This document shows, in pieces, positions 46,995 to 56,050 of a stretch of 64,000 nucleotides of DNA (its first letter is position 1; every line of letters begins with the position of its first letter). Under the pieces are notes generated by a model. That model saw nothing but the letters and a program-made list of their open reading frames with translations. It made no database searches and was not told where the DNA came from. A program made the translations under genes and the position numbers. Source of the stretch: Silicimonas sp. (GTDB taxonomy: Bacteria; Pseudomonadota; Alphaproteobacteria; Rhodobacterales; Rhodobacteraceae); the NCBI GenBank assembly GCA_022824525.1, contig JAJDZT010000044.1:18194-82193 (forward strand), read 5' to 3'.

Positions 46995-48191
46995 ATGGAT
47001 GAACGCGTACGCCAGGAAGCCGAGAAATCCTTGGCCATGGTGAAGGAAGTGAGCGAGGTGTTGTTGCCCGAGCCCGTTCCTGCCAACGAAATCGTGGCTT
47101 TCGAGGCCGCTGATCCGCAGACGACCGCCGAGATCGAGCGCCGCGTCGGCGAGATCGACATGACCGACACGAATTCAATCGTGTCCTTCGGCTCCGCGGC
47201 TCAGGCCGAATTGCAGGAAATCAGCCAGTCGATGCTGGCGGACGTGCGCAACAAGGACGTTGGCCCTGCGGGCGACAGTCTCCGCGGCATTGTCTCCACC
47301 ATTCGTGGCTTCTCGATCAGTGAACTGGACGTGCGCCGGAAACGCTCATGGTGGGAAAAGCTCCTTGGCCGCGCGGCTCCCATCCACAATTTCGTGGCGC
47401 GGTTCGAGAAGGTGCAGGATCAGATCGACAAGATCACCGACGACCTTCTGGGCCACGAACATCAGCTGCTGAAAGACATCAAGTCGCTTGACCAGCTCTA
47501 CGACAAGACGCTGAATTTCTATGACGAGCTGGCGCTTTACATCGCGGCCGGCGAAGAGAAGATCAAACGTCTCGATGAAACGGAGATCCCGGCCAAGGAA
47601 GCCGAAGTGCAAGCCGCACCGGAAGAACAAGGCGTGATGAAAGCGCAGGAACTGCGCGACCTTCGTGCCGCGCGGGACGATCTGGAACGCCGGGTGCATG
47701 ATCTGAAACTGACGCGACAGGTCACGATGCAGTCCCTGCCCTCGATCCGGCTGGTGCAGGAAAACGACAAGTCGCTGGTCACAAAGATCAACTCGACGCT
47801 CGTGAACACCGTCCCCCTTTGGGAAACCCAGCTTGCGCAGGCGGTGACAATCCAGCGCTCTGCCGAAGCGGCAGAGGCCGTGCGGGAGGCAAACGATCTG
47901 ACGAACGAGCTTCTGACGGCCAACGCGGAAAACCTGCGCCATGCCAACAAGATGATCCGCGAGGAAATGGAGCGTGGCGTCTTCGACATCGAAGCGGTGA
48001 AGCAGGCGAACGCGGATCTTGTCGCCACGATCGAGGAGAGCCTCGAGATCGCGGACGAAGGCAAGAAGAAGCGTGCCGAAGCCGAAGTCGAGCTCCAGAA
48101 AATGGAAGCCGAACTCAAGTCGACGCTCGCTGCCGCGAAAGCCCGCAAGGATGGCACCGGCTCCAATGCCGGGGAGAGCGTTCCGGCCTAA
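46995..48191 (+). CDS. Toxic anion resistance protein TelA
   Basis: 398 residues, PF05816-type helical protein: IVSFGSAAQAELQEISQSML (about 62-81), FVARFEKVQDQIDKITDDL, LDQLYDKTLNFYDELALYI (about 168-186), LRAARDDLERRVHDLKLTRQVTMQSLPSIRLVQENDKSLV and TVPLWETQLAQAVTI. Predicted cytoplasmic and largely coiled coil. TelA homologues were first seen with tellurite resistance, and are linked to cell-envelope stress. GAGGAGGGAAC precedes the ATG. Confidence 0.96.
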   Translation: MDERVRQEAEKSLAMVKEVSEVLLPEPVPANEIVAFEAADPQTTAEIERRVGEIDMTDTNSIVSFGSAAQAELQEISQSMLADVRNKDVGPAGDSLRGIVSTIRGFSISELDVRRKRSWWEKLLGRAAPIHNFVARFEKVQDQIDKITDDLLGHEHQLLKDIKSLDQLYDKTLNFYDELALYIAAGEEKIKRLDETEIPAKEAEVQAAPEEQGVMKAQELRDLRAARDDLERRVHDLKLTRQVTMQSLPSIRLVQENDKSLVTKINSTLVNTVPLWETQLAQAVTIQRSAEAAEAVREANDLTNELLTANAENLRHANKMIREEMERGVFDIEAVKQANADLVATIEESLEIADEGKKKRAEAEVELQKMEAELKSTLAAAKARKDGTGSNAGESVPA

Positions 48192-48194
48192 GGC

Positions 48195-49127
48195 ATGCTT
48201 ACGCGCGGACTGACCATGGGGGCCGTCCTGATGCTGGTCACAGGTTGTGACCAGCTGGACAACATGTTTGGAAGCGGCGAAGAACCTGCGTCGCCTCCCG
48301 CTGTTGTGGTCGAAGGCCAGTCCGCCGAAAGCAAAGCGCTTGCCGCCTTCTACCAGCGCGTCGAAGACGGGCAGCGGACGCGCGGTCTTCTCCGGATCGA
48401 TGGGGGCGGCCCTGACGTGCCTTTCGATGAGCGCAGGCTGGCCGAAACCTTCATGAACGTGGCATTCGCCCGCGAATTCAGCGATGTCGGCAGCACCCTT
48501 GTGCGCCGACAATCCGACAGCATTCTGCGACGTTGGGAGAAGCCTGTCGCCATCGAGGCGATGTTCGGTGCCAGCGTCGATCCCGCTCAGGTCGCAGATG
48601 ATCGCGCGGCAATCCGTCGTTTTGCAAGCCGGCTCGCCCGAACGACCGGACATCCTGTCGGCTTCGTGGAACGCGGCGGAAACTTCCGCGTTCTCGTCCT
48701 TTCCGAAGAGGAGCGCCGTGTTGCTGGCCCGACCTTGAAGCGGCTTATCCCAAGCATTCGGGACCGCGAGATCGACCTGATCGAGAACCTTGATCGCGCA
48801 AGCTATTGCCTTGTCGTGGCCGCAGACCCGCAGGACAACGGCGTCATCTCCCAGGCCGTGGCGATCATTCGCGCGGAACTTCCGCTGCTTCTGAGACTGT
48901 CATGCGTGCACGAGGAACTTGCGCAAGGTCTCGGCCTCGGCAATGACAGCCCGACGGCCAGACCGTCCATCTTCAATGACGACGATGAATTCGGACGTCT
49001 GACAACGATGGACGAACGGATGCTCTCGATGCTCTACCACCCGTCGCTGATCCCCGGCATGACCGCCGAGGAAGCGCGCCCGATTGTCCGGCAGCTCGCA
49101 ACGGCACAACTGGGATCGAACTTTTGA
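48195..49127 (+). CDS. DUF2927 lipoprotein
   Basis: 310 residues. Lipobox LMLVTGC near residue 13-18, then a linker and a DUF2927 domain (about 75-290): RLAETFMNVAFAREF, RRWEKPVAIEAMFG, FRVLVLSEEERR and SCVHEELAQGLGLGNDSP, with YHPSLIPGMTAEEARPIV near the end. The HEELAQGLG stretch looks like a metalloprotease-type HExxxxxxG motif; this could be a zinc protease remnant or a true zincin (speculative). Periplasmic and membrane-anchored; three bases from telA. Confidence 0.9.
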   Translation: MLTRGLTMGAVLMLVTGCDQLDNMFGSGEEPASPPAVVVEGQSAESKALAAFYQRVEDGQRTRGLLRIDGGGPDVPFDERRLAETFMNVAFAREFSDVGSTLVRRQSDSILRRWEKPVAIEAMFGASVDPAQVADDRAAIRRFASRLARTTGHPVGFVERGGNFRVLVLSEEERRVAGPTLKRLIPSIRDREIDLIENLDRASYCLVVAADPQDNGVISQAVAIIRAELPLLLRLSCVHEELAQGLGLGNDSPTARPSIFNDDDEFGRLTTMDERMLSMLYHPSLIPGMTAEEARPIVRQLATAQLGSNF

Positions 49128-49136
49128 CCGGGGGCA

Positions 49137-49153
49137 AAAAATGACGCATTTTT
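49137..49153. promoter_or_regulatory. Inverted repeat AAAAATG-acg-CATTTTT
   Basis: Perfect seven-base arms, three-base loop, ten bases past the DUF2927 stop. With the 49219-49241 repeat it gives four copies of AAAATG/CATTTT in the leader of the SPFH gene. Confidence 0.5.
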
Positions 49154-49218
49154 CGCTCCGATTTCTGACGCAGAATTCCTCCGCAGAGTTGGCGAGAGAC
49201 AACGCGTCGCTTTCTCAT

Positions 49219-49241
49219 GCATTTTCTGAAACGGAAAATGC
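49219..49241. promoter_or_regulatory. Inverted repeat GCATTTTC-N7-GAAAATGC
   Basis: Perfect eight-base arms, seven-base loop, ending 17 bases before the SPFH-gene ATG and just ahead of its ribosome site TAGGAG. It could be an operator, a translational control hairpin or an RNA-processing site. Confidence 0.5.
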
Positions 49242-49258
49242 CCACCTAGGAGACACGC

Positions 49259-50344
49259 ATGGGTATTCTTGATTTCCTGACTGGCGAGTTCATCGACGTC
49301 ATCCACTGGACCGACGACACCCGCGACACCATGGTCTGGCGCTTCGACAGGGAAGATCACGAGATCAAGTACGGCGCGAAACTGACCGTCCGCGAAAGCC
49401 AGGCCGCCGTCTTTGTGCATGAAGGGCAACTGGCGGACACGTTCCTGCCCGGTCTTTACATGCTTGAATCGAACAACATGCCGATCCTCACAACGCTGCA
49501 GCACTGGGATCACGGCTTCCGTTCACCCTTCAAATCCGAGGTCTATTTCGTTTCCACCCGTCGGTTCACCGACCTGAAATGGGGCACCAAGAACCCGATC
49601 ATGCTGCGTGACCCCGAGTTTGGGCCGACGCGGCTTCGCGCCTATGGCACCTACACGGTCAAGGTCACCGATCCCGGCAAGTTCCTCGTGGAAATCGTCG
49701 GCACGGATGGCGAGTTCACCATGGATGAGATCAGCTTCCAAATTCGGAACATCATCGTGCAGGAATTCTCCCGCGTGATCTCATCGGCCGGCATCCCCGT
49801 GCTCGACATGGCTGCCAATACGAAAGACCTCGGCAAACTTCTGGCCGAGGCGATTTCCGAGACCATCGCGTCTTACGGCATCGAGTTGCCGGAACTTTAC
49901 ATCGAGAACATCTCGCTCCCGCCCGCCGTGGAGAAAGCGCTCGACGAACGCACGTCGCGCGGTGTCGTGGGGTCGCTTGACGACCATTTCCGCTACAAGA
50001 CCGCCGAGGCGATGGGCAACCCGGGCAGCGGCGCGGGCCAGGCGATGGGAATGGGCATGGGTGCCGGCATGGGCATGGCAATGACGCAAGGTCCGTGGGG
50101 TCGCGCGCCCGCCGCGCCCACTCCGCCGCCGCCACCACCGGTCGAGCATGTCTGGCATGTCGCCGCCGGCGGCGAGACGGTTGGCCCCTACTCCAAGGCT
50201 GATCTTGGTCAGATGGCCGCGAAGGGTCAGCTCGAACGCGACAGTTGGGTCTGGACCCCGGGTCAGGACGGCTGGAAACATGCTGAAGACACCGAGTTGG
50301 CCGAGCTGTTTACCGTCGCACCGCCGCCGCCGCCGGAAAGCTGA
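49259..50344 (+). CDS. SPFH domain protein with C-terminal GYF_2 domain (YdjI-like)
   Basis: 361 residues. MGILDFLTGEFIDVIHW start, HEIKYGAKLTVRESQAAVF and LKWGTKNPIMLRDPEFG are those of the SPFH subgroup of B. subtilis YdjI ('virion core protein' annotation). The SPFH part spans about 1-245, followed by an M/G/A/P-rich low-complexity linker (about 258-298) and a GYF_2 module (about 300-350: WHVAAGGETVGPYSKADLG). YdjI recruits the membrane-stress protein PspA in Bacillus; here no PspA is nearby. See finding. Confidence 0.95.
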   Translation: MGILDFLTGEFIDVIHWTDDTRDTMVWRFDREDHEIKYGAKLTVRESQAAVFVHEGQLADTFLPGLYMLESNNMPILTTLQHWDHGFRSPFKSEVYFVSTRRFTDLKWGTKNPIMLRDPEFGPTRLRAYGTYTVKVTDPGKFLVEIVGTDGEFTMDEISFQIRNIIVQEFSRVISSAGIPVLDMAANTKDLGKLLAEAISETIASYGIELPELYIENISLPPAVEKALDERTSRGVVGSLDDHFRYKTAEAMGNPGSGAGQAMGMGMGAGMGMAMTQGPWGRAPAAPTPPPPPPVEHVWHVAAGGETVGPYSKADLGQMAAKGQLERDSWVWTPGQDGWKHAEDTELAELFTVAPPPPPES

Positions 50345-50389
50345 AGCACCGACGTGTAACGGGAGACCACTTGCAAAGGAGACCCTCCC

Positions 50390-50878
50390 ATGACCCCTGA
50401 ACGTACCGGTTACAGCGGCTTGCAAATCGCACTGCACTGGATCGTCGCGATCCTGATCTTTGGTGCCTGGTTCACCCATGAAGGCATGGGCCGCGCGCTG
50501 AATCAACGGATCGAACAAGACCTTTCCGGGTTCGACGGGGCGACGCTTCACACCATGCTCGGCGGTGCCGCCTTTGCATTTGTCCTTATCCGCCTGATCG
50601 TTCGTCTGGCACGTGGCGCACCCGAGCCGCACGGTTCGCCGATGGTGCAAATGGCCGCGACCTGGGGGCACCGCCTGCTATACGCCTTGATGATCCTCGC
50701 GCCTATGCTTGGTGCAATTACATGGTACGGCAAGATCGAAGGCCTCGGTGAGCTTCACGAACTCGTCGGTCAGGCCTTGATGCTTGTCGCCATCGGGCAC
50801 CTCCTCATGGCGATGCTCCACCAGGCGCTCTGGTCCGACGGCACGCTGATGCGCATGTTCTCTCCGAGCAAGGAATGA
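50390..50878 (+). CDS. Cytochrome b561-type membrane protein
   Basis: 162 residues, four membrane helices with candidate haem-ligand histidines in LQIALHWIVAILIF (H17), ATLHTMLGG, ELHELVGQ and AIGHLLMAMLHQ, the prokaryotic di-haem b561 layout. GGAGACCCTCCC precedes the ATG. The stop overlaps the following gene. Confidence 0.92.
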   Translation: MTPERTGYSGLQIALHWIVAILIFGAWFTHEGMGRALNQRIEQDLSGFDGATLHTMLGGAAFAFVLIRLIVRLARGAPEPHGSPMVQMAATWGHRLLYALMILAPMLGAITWYGKIEGLGELHELVGQALMLVAIGHLLMAMLHQALWSDGTLMRMFSPSKE

Positions 50879-51291
50879 CAGCGCGTCGGGTTGTCATCAC
50901 GCTGCATTGGGCGTCGTTCCTGCTGGTCTATCTGATCTGGTCGACGACGCCTGACTGGCCTCTGTGGCTGACCCGGCCCTTTGCCGCCGTCGCGTTTGCA
51001 TACGCGGCACTTTACCTGATCAGGCGTGGTCCGCACTTCAAACCGGGTCCGAAACTTGAAGGCTGGACACGGCCGGTGCACCGCTTGCAGCACCATCTGC
51101 TCTACGCTTCGCTTGTGGCGCTGGCATTGGTTTTCCTGATCGAACTGCCCGAACGCGTCACCTACATCGCGGTTCAACTCGTCTTCTTCGGCGGGCTGAT
51201 GCACGGCTGTTTCCACGCTTGGCGGCACACCGCACTCTATGATGGCGCGCTTCGCAATATCACGCCGCGCTTCGCGCACAGGATTCTCTGA
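50875..51291 (+). CDS. Second cytochrome b561-like membrane protein
   Basis: 138 residues, ATGA overlap with the previous gene. Four membrane helices with histidines in VVITLHWASFLL, RPVHRLQHHLLYA and HGCFHAWRHTALY. It is more divergent than its neighbour, and may form a heterodimer with it. The stop shares an A with the next start (TGATG). Confidence 0.82.
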   Translation: MTARRVVITLHWASFLLVYLIWSTTPDWPLWLTRPFAAVAFAYAALYLIRRGPHFKPGPKLEGWTRPVHRLQHHLLYASLVALALVFLIELPERVTYIAVQLVFFGGLMHGCFHAWRHTALYDGALRNITPRFAHRIL

Positions 51292-52388
51292 TGGGGCTCG
51301 AAGAGCATCGCTTTCCTTGTGACAGCTGCGGCTCGGACTTGCGCTTTGAACCGGGTGAAGACCAGCTGACTTGCGATCATTGCGGCAACACGCGACCCAT
51401 TGAGAACGGACCGTGGGGCCGATCCGAAGCCGTGCGCGAGCAGGATCTTGTCGGCGCGCTTCGTGCGGGCAAAGGCACGGCAGAAATGGAGGAGACGCGC
51501 ACCTCCACCTGCCCGAACTGCGGCGCACGGACGGAATTCGACGCGGCCGTCCATGCCAAGGAATGCCCGTTCTGCGCCACGCCTGTGGTGACCGACACGG
51601 GGCCGTCGCGACAGATCAAACCCGCCGCGGTATTGCCGTTCATGCTGGACGAAAGCGAAGCCCGCGTGGCGATGACGCAATGGCTCGGCTCGCTATGGTT
51701 CGCGCCTTCCGGCTTGATGGACTACGCGCGAAAGGGAAGAAGAATGTCGGGCGTCTATGCGCCTTGCTGGACTTTCGATGCCGACACGCATTCCAGCTAC
51801 CGCGGTCAGCGTGGTGTCGTCTACTACGAACGGAAAACCGTCACGAGGAACGGCAAACGCGAAACCGTCAACGTCCCAAAGGTACGTTGGACGCCGGTAC
51901 GAGGGCGGGTCGCGCGGTTCTTCGACGATGTTCTGGTCGTTGCCTCCACCGCCCTGCCAGAGCGGTTTCGGCGTGCGTTGGTGCATTGGGATCTTACCCG
52001 GCTGGAACCGTACCAGCCCGAATACCTTGCCGGTTTCCGGGCGGAAGCCTACACGATCGAACTCGAAGATGCCTTCGAAGAGGCTCGGGACATCATGGAC
52101 CGCCAAATCCTCCGTGATGTGAAGTTCGACATCGGCGGCGACCGCCAAAGGGTCGAGAACGTTGACACGAAACTCTCGGATATGACCTTCAAGCACATTC
52201 TCGTGCCCGTCTGGATCGCGGCCTACAAGTTTCGCGGAAGGTCGTTCCGTTTTGTCGTCAACGGGCAAACCGGGCAGGTCACCGGAGAAAGACCTTGGTC
52301 GACTTGGAAGATTGCAATGGCAGTCATCGCGGGGCTGATCGTGGCTGCTATCGCGGGTTACCTGTACGCGCAGGGTCAGTACAGCTGA
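51291..52388 (+). CDS. TFIIB-type zinc-ribbon protein with C-terminal membrane helix (YdjG-like)
   Basis: 365 residues. Four CxxC pairs: CDSC, CDHC (about 10-31) and CPNC, CPFC (about 74-98) make two zinc ribbons; a long beta-rich domain follows (about 110-330), then one membrane helix (about 340-360). The layout matches zinc-ribbon membrane proteins such as YdjG of the B. subtilis PspA operon, often annotated 'primosomal protein N'-like'. Last gene of the operon. Confidence 0.88.
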   Translation: MGLEEHRFPCDSCGSDLRFEPGEDQLTCDHCGNTRPIENGPWGRSEAVREQDLVGALRAGKGTAEMEETRTSTCPNCGARTEFDAAVHAKECPFCATPVVTDTGPSRQIKPAAVLPFMLDESEARVAMTQWLGSLWFAPSGLMDYARKGRRMSGVYAPCWTFDADTHSSYRGQRGVVYYERKTVTRNGKRETVNVPKVRWTPVRGRVARFFDDVLVVASTALPERFRRALVHWDLTRLEPYQPEYLAGFRAEAYTIELEDAFEEARDIMDRQILRDVKFDIGGDRQRVENVDTKLSDMTFKHILVPVWIAAYKFRGRSFRFVVNGQTGQVTGERPWSTWKIAMAVIAGLIVAAIAGYLYAQGQYS

Positions 52389-52397
52389 CGCGGCCGG

Positions 52398-53243
52398 TCA
52401 GTTCAAGCGAACCAACGCGCCATCCATCATGCGGTAGCTTTTTCCGTACGCATCTGCGCCCTGCCGCAAACTCAGGACCATCTCGGATTGCGTTCGGGGC
52501 CCGGACAGTTTTTCCGCCATCCAATGGGTCAGCACCCGCTCTGCGTTCGGAGCGTCAGCATTGACCAGATCGACCGATTCCTTGGTCGGTGCCGCGACCA
52601 AGGCGCGGTTCCAGCCGCGCTCCTCCATCACACGCGACAGCAGAAGCGGCACGAAAAGGACACTTGTTCCCAGCCACGGAAAACCATTGAGCCAAAGCGA
52701 CACCATGCCATTGGAATGCGTGGTCGCCTGATACGCATCTGGCAGAACCTCTACGAAATTCCGTTCAGCGGCGACCAGAACCTGTTCGGGCGAAAATCCG
52801 GCGCTTCGCACACAGGCTTCGTTCAAAGTCGCTACACCCTTGCCTTGATCCGACAACACGACGGAGATCAGGTCACCGGGACCGTCACCGATCATCCTGT
52901 CGGTCACTTTTTGCTTCGTAGCGTCAAGAAACGCGCGATGACGCAGACCCGGGAAGACCGCCTTGAGATCGATCTCCGGTGGCTCGACCGCCCGCTGCGC
53001 CAGCGACACAAAGGTTTCCACCATCTCTTCCGCCGCGCGTGGAGCAGCACCTTGCACCTCTTGCACCAGATTGCCGAGGTTCAGAATAACATTCCCGGCT
53101 TCCGGATGCGTCAGCGTCAACCGATAGGGCTGATCCTGCTGCGAATAGAGCGGAAGCCCCGGCAGCGCTGCCTTCAATCGCTGTACGATGAATGCGCGAA
53201 TCTCGTCTTGGGACAGTGAACTCAGTGCATAAGGCGTAAACAT
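52398..53243 (-). CDS. DUF1444 family protein (YtpQ-like)
   Basis: 281 residues. Pattern VILNLGNLVQEVQ, GLRHRAFLDATK, PDAYQATTHSNGMVSLWLNGFPWLG and VLTHWMAEKLSG fits DUF1444. The ATG at 53243 begins at family-like sequence; an in-frame ATG at 53279 would add 12 residues. The true N-terminus is uncertain. Cytoplasmic, function unknown. Divergent from the kinase gene. Confidence 0.82.
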   Translation of the reverse strand: MFTPYALSSLSQDEIRAFIVQRLKAALPGLPLYSQQDQPYRLTLTHPEAGNVILNLGNLVQEVQGAAPRAAEEMVETFVSLAQRAVEPPEIDLKAVFPGLRHRAFLDATKQKVTDRMIGDGPGDLISVVLSDQGKGVATLNEACVRSAGFSPEQVLVAAERNFVEVLPDAYQATTHSNGMVSLWLNGFPWLGTSVLFVPLLLSRVMEERGWNRALVAAPTKESVDLVNADAPNAERVLTHWMAEKLSGPRTQSEMVLSLRQGADAYGKSYRMMDGALVRLN

Positions 53244-53389
53244 GGGCCAATCTTTCAAGGACACAATCAGCGTGCCCATGGAATGCGCCGAAACTTTGAA
53301 GCAGGTAAGGATTTGATGTGGGAAGAAAGCGTTCTTGTCAGCGCTAACACCACATTCTATCCCAAAGGCTGAATAACGGAGTAAGCAAC

Positions 53390-54310
53390 ATGATCCTCTG
53401 CGCAGGCGAAGCCCTGATCGATATGCTCCCGCGCGAAACATCTGATGGTGGTCCGGCTTTTGCACCACATATCGGAGGTTCGGTCTTGAACACGGCCAAC
53501 GCGCTCGGCCGCCTGGGGCAACCGGTTGCCTTCTTCAATGGGATATCGACCGACTTTTTCGGTGAAATGCTGATGGAAACACTGGTTGAGTCCGGTGTCG
53601 ACACATCCTTCGTTGTGCGACCTGACCGGCCGACCACCCTCGCATTCGTCAAGCTGACGGACGGGCATGCGAGTTACCTTTTCTACGACGAAAACAGCGC
53701 CATGCGGATGCTCTCGGAAGATGACATCCCCGTTCTGGATGACAGGATCAAAGCGCTGTTTTTCGGCTGTATTTCTCTGGTCTCCGAACCTTGCGCCGCC
53801 ACCCTTGAGACGCTGATGATGCGCGAAGGCGCCAATCGCGTCACCATGATCGATCCGAACATCCGGGCAAGCTTCATCACCGACGAGGCAACCTACCGGG
53901 CGCGCCTCGACCGCATGCTTGCAAAGTCCGATCTGGTGAAAGTGTCCGATGAGGATCTGATGTGGCTGCGGGGCGACGGCGACCTGACCGAAAAAGCCCA
54001 CGAATTGCTGGATATGGGCGCGGCGGTGGTTTGCGTGACAGAGGGTGCGCGCGGTGTGACGGGCCACATGAAGGACAAATCCGTTTTTGTCCCTGCCCCC
54101 AAGGTTGATGTGGTGGACACGGTCGGCGCAGGCGACACGTTCAACGGTGGTTTTCTGACCGGATTGAACGAACTCGACGTCATGTCGAAGCCTGCCGTCC
54201 GCACACTGTCAGAAGACGCGCTGAGACGTGCGCTCGACATGGGGGCGCGGGCCGCAGCCGTTACGGTCAGCCGCGCCGGCGCCAACCCACCATCGCGCGA
54301 CGAGCTATGA
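53390..54310 (+). CDS. PfkB family sugar kinase (fructokinase-like)
   Basis: 306 residues. [16 protein letters not shown] near the start and the ATP-binding [15 protein letters not shown] (about 245-259) define the PfkB/ribokinase family; the GEALIDMLP opening is fructokinase-like. The sugar substrate is unproven. ATGA overlap with dtd. Confidence 0.93.
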   Translation: MILCAGEALIDMLPRETSDGGPAFAPHIGGSVLNTANALGRLGQPVAFFNGISTDFFGEMLMETLVESGVDTSFVVRPDRPTTLAFVKLTDGHASYLFYDENSAMRMLSEDDIPVLDDRIKALFFGCISLVSEPCAATLETLMMREGANRVTMIDPNIRASFITDEATYRARLDRMLAKSDLVKVSDEDLMWLRGDGDLTEKAHELLDMGAAVVCVTEGARGVTGHMKDKSVFVPAPKVDVVDTVGAGDTFNGGFLTGLNELDVMSKPAVRTLSEDALRRALDMGARAAAVTVSRAGANPPSRDEL

Positions 54311-54750
54311 GAGCTCTCATCCAAAGGGTCACCGCGGCAAGTGTCGCGGTCGACGGCACGACCATCGGGGAAATCGAGCACGGGCTTCTCATCCTCGTGT
54401 GTGCCATGTCCGGAGACACGGAGGCGCAAGCCGGCAAGCTGGCCGCAAAAATTGCCAAGCTGCGCATCTTTCGGGATGACGATGGCAAGATGAACCGATC
54501 TCTGCTTGATACTGGCGGGGCTGCTCTTGTCGTGAGCCAGTTCACCTTGGCCGCAGACACGTCGCGCGGCAACCGTCCGGGGTATTCGCAAGCTGCACCA
54601 CCGGAGTTGGGTGAAGCGCTTGTCGCTTATTTCGCCGAGGAACTTGGCAAACAAGGTGTCACGATTGCCCATGGAAAGTTCGGAGCGGACATGAAGGTTT
54701 CCCTTGTGAATGACGGGCCCGTCACCATCTGGCTCGACACGGAAAACTGA
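54307..54750 (+). CDS. dtd: D-aminoacyl-tRNA deacylase
   Basis: 147 residues. SQFTLAAD and the Gly-cisPro loop [12 protein letters not shown] of the DTD active site are present, with the final [11 protein letters not shown]. Removes D-amino acids and Gly from tRNA. Coupled to the kinase gene. Confidence 0.97.
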   Translation: MRALIQRVTAASVAVDGTTIGEIEHGLLILVCAMSGDTEAQAGKLAAKIAKLRIFRDDDGKMNRSLLDTGGAALVVSQFTLAADTSRGNRPGYSQAAPPELGEALVAYFAEELGKQGVTIAHGKFGADMKVSLVNDGPVTIWLDTEN

Positions 54751-54810
54751 GTGAGCACCATGGATCGCCTTGGCCAATGATCCCGCGCACCGGTTAGCGC
54801 GTTCAATGCG

Positions 54811-55914
54811 CTAGGCCCGCAACTGTCCCCGTTCGGCCATCTTGGTTTTTACGCTGCTCGACAAAAGCGTGCCGGGCAGTGTGACGGTGACACGCGCCCG
54901 CGCGCCGGGCAGCGTAGCCGCGCTTATCGTTCCGCCACGGGCATGGATCAGGCGCCGGACGCCCAGCAGGCCAAACCCGCTGCCCGGCTTGAGCGCACCA
55001 CCATTCATGAACAAAAGCGCGGTGTCTTTGAACCCGCCTCCATTATCCTCGACCGTTAGATCGATCTTGTCGAGGCCATTGGATTCGACGGCAAAGACAA
55101 GGTTCAGACGAAAGTCACTCTCATCACGAGCGCAATGCTTGATGGCATTGTCGATCAGATTGCGCAGAACGGTCTGCATGACATTGCGATCCCCTCGAAC
55201 CAACGCCATCTTGGCGTGGGCGTCTGAACTGGAAAACGGATCCAAGACATCCATCAGTTCACGCACGAGTTCATGAAACTCGAAAACCGTATCCGCTGCC
55301 TTTCCGGGCACGGTCGTTTGGGCAAACATCACGATGTCATCCAAAAGTTTCATCGCTGTTTCAGTCACGGTGTCCAGCATGTCCAACAGCTCGACCTTGC
55401 CGTCGCCCATGTCGGTGAAGTCTTCCCGAAGCAGTCCGGAAATGGCCTTCAGATTCCTGACCGGCGATCTCAGGTCGTGCGCGGCAAGCTTCACGAAATC
55501 CTCTGCATCGGACCGATCAAAAGGCACATCCTCGAACAAGCCAGTTCCCGAGACGTCGACTGCCGTTGCGAAAACGCGATGCACCTGACCGTCTTTCCGC
55601 CTCTCCGGAGCAAGCGTCGTCAAAAAAGTGCGCTTTTGCCCGCCGATCTTCATCAGCGTCTCAAAGGTGTTCTGATTGCCTGTTTCAAATGCCAGGACAT
55701 GCGCGTCGTAGGCTGTTTTCCCAGTCCGGCCCGGAAACAGTTCAATGGCCGACTTTCCAATCACGTCGGACGGTGCCCAACCGGTCTGTCGGTAGGCAAA
55801 GCGGTTCAACGCGACAAATCTTGGCACGCCGCCTGAATCCGTTTCAAGAACACCAACGAACTGGTTCACATAGTCAAGATATCGCAGGCCGTTGCGGATG
55901 ATCGCGCCTCCCAT
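54811..55914 (-). CDS. PAS-domain sensor histidine kinase
   Basis: 367 residues. A PAS domain (about 15-130), an H-box KLAAHDLRSPVRNLKAI with the phospho-accepting histidine near residue 150, and an ATP-binding domain with N-box LRNLIDNAIKH, G1 VEDNGGGF and G2 GSGFGLLGVRRLI. No membrane helix, so it is a cytoplasmic kinase; no receiver gene adjoins it. The ATG at 55914 removes a 24-residue extension without PAS-like character. Confidence 0.93.
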   Translation of the reverse strand: MGGAIIRNGLRYLDYVNQFVGVLETDSGGVPRFVALNRFAYRQTGWAPSDVIGKSAIELFPGRTGKTAYDAHVLAFETGNQNTFETLMKIGGQKRTFLTTLAPERRKDGQVHRVFATAVDVSGTGLFEDVPFDRSDAEDFVKLAAHDLRSPVRNLKAISGLLREDFTDMGDGKVELLDMLDTVTETAMKLLDDIVMFAQTTVPGKAADTVFEFHELVRELMDVLDPFSSSDAHAKMALVRGDRNVMQTVLRNLIDNAIKHCARDESDFRLNLVFAVESNGLDKIDLTVEDNGGGFKDTALLFMNGGALKPGSGFGLLGVRRLIHARGGTISAATLPGARARVTVTLPGTLLSSSVKTKMAERGQLRA

Positions 55915-56050
55915 CAGTCCGAAACGGGGATAAATCAGAACCGTTAAGAAAGCGCTGTCGCAAACCTTGGTCACACAGCTTGTCAATTCTCGCTCACAGG
56001 GGCGCGAAACCCTTTCGGAGCGACGAACTTCTTGTCATAAGGCGCGCGAG

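Noticed and set aside
47346..48653. 435-residue minus-strand frame opposite telA and the DUF2927 gene
   Set aside because: Overlaps two well supported genes; composition is that of a shadow frame.
50035..50160. MGMGMG and PPPPPP stretch in the SPFH protein, considered as a frameshift or repeat artefact
   Set aside because: The frame stays open and the GYF_2 domain follows normally; such linkers are usual in YdjI-like proteins.
54795..54813. TAGCGC-GTTCAAT-GCGCTA hairpin between dtd and the histidine kinase
   Set aside because: Short stem without a T tail on either strand; overlaps the kinase stop codon, so not called as a terminator.
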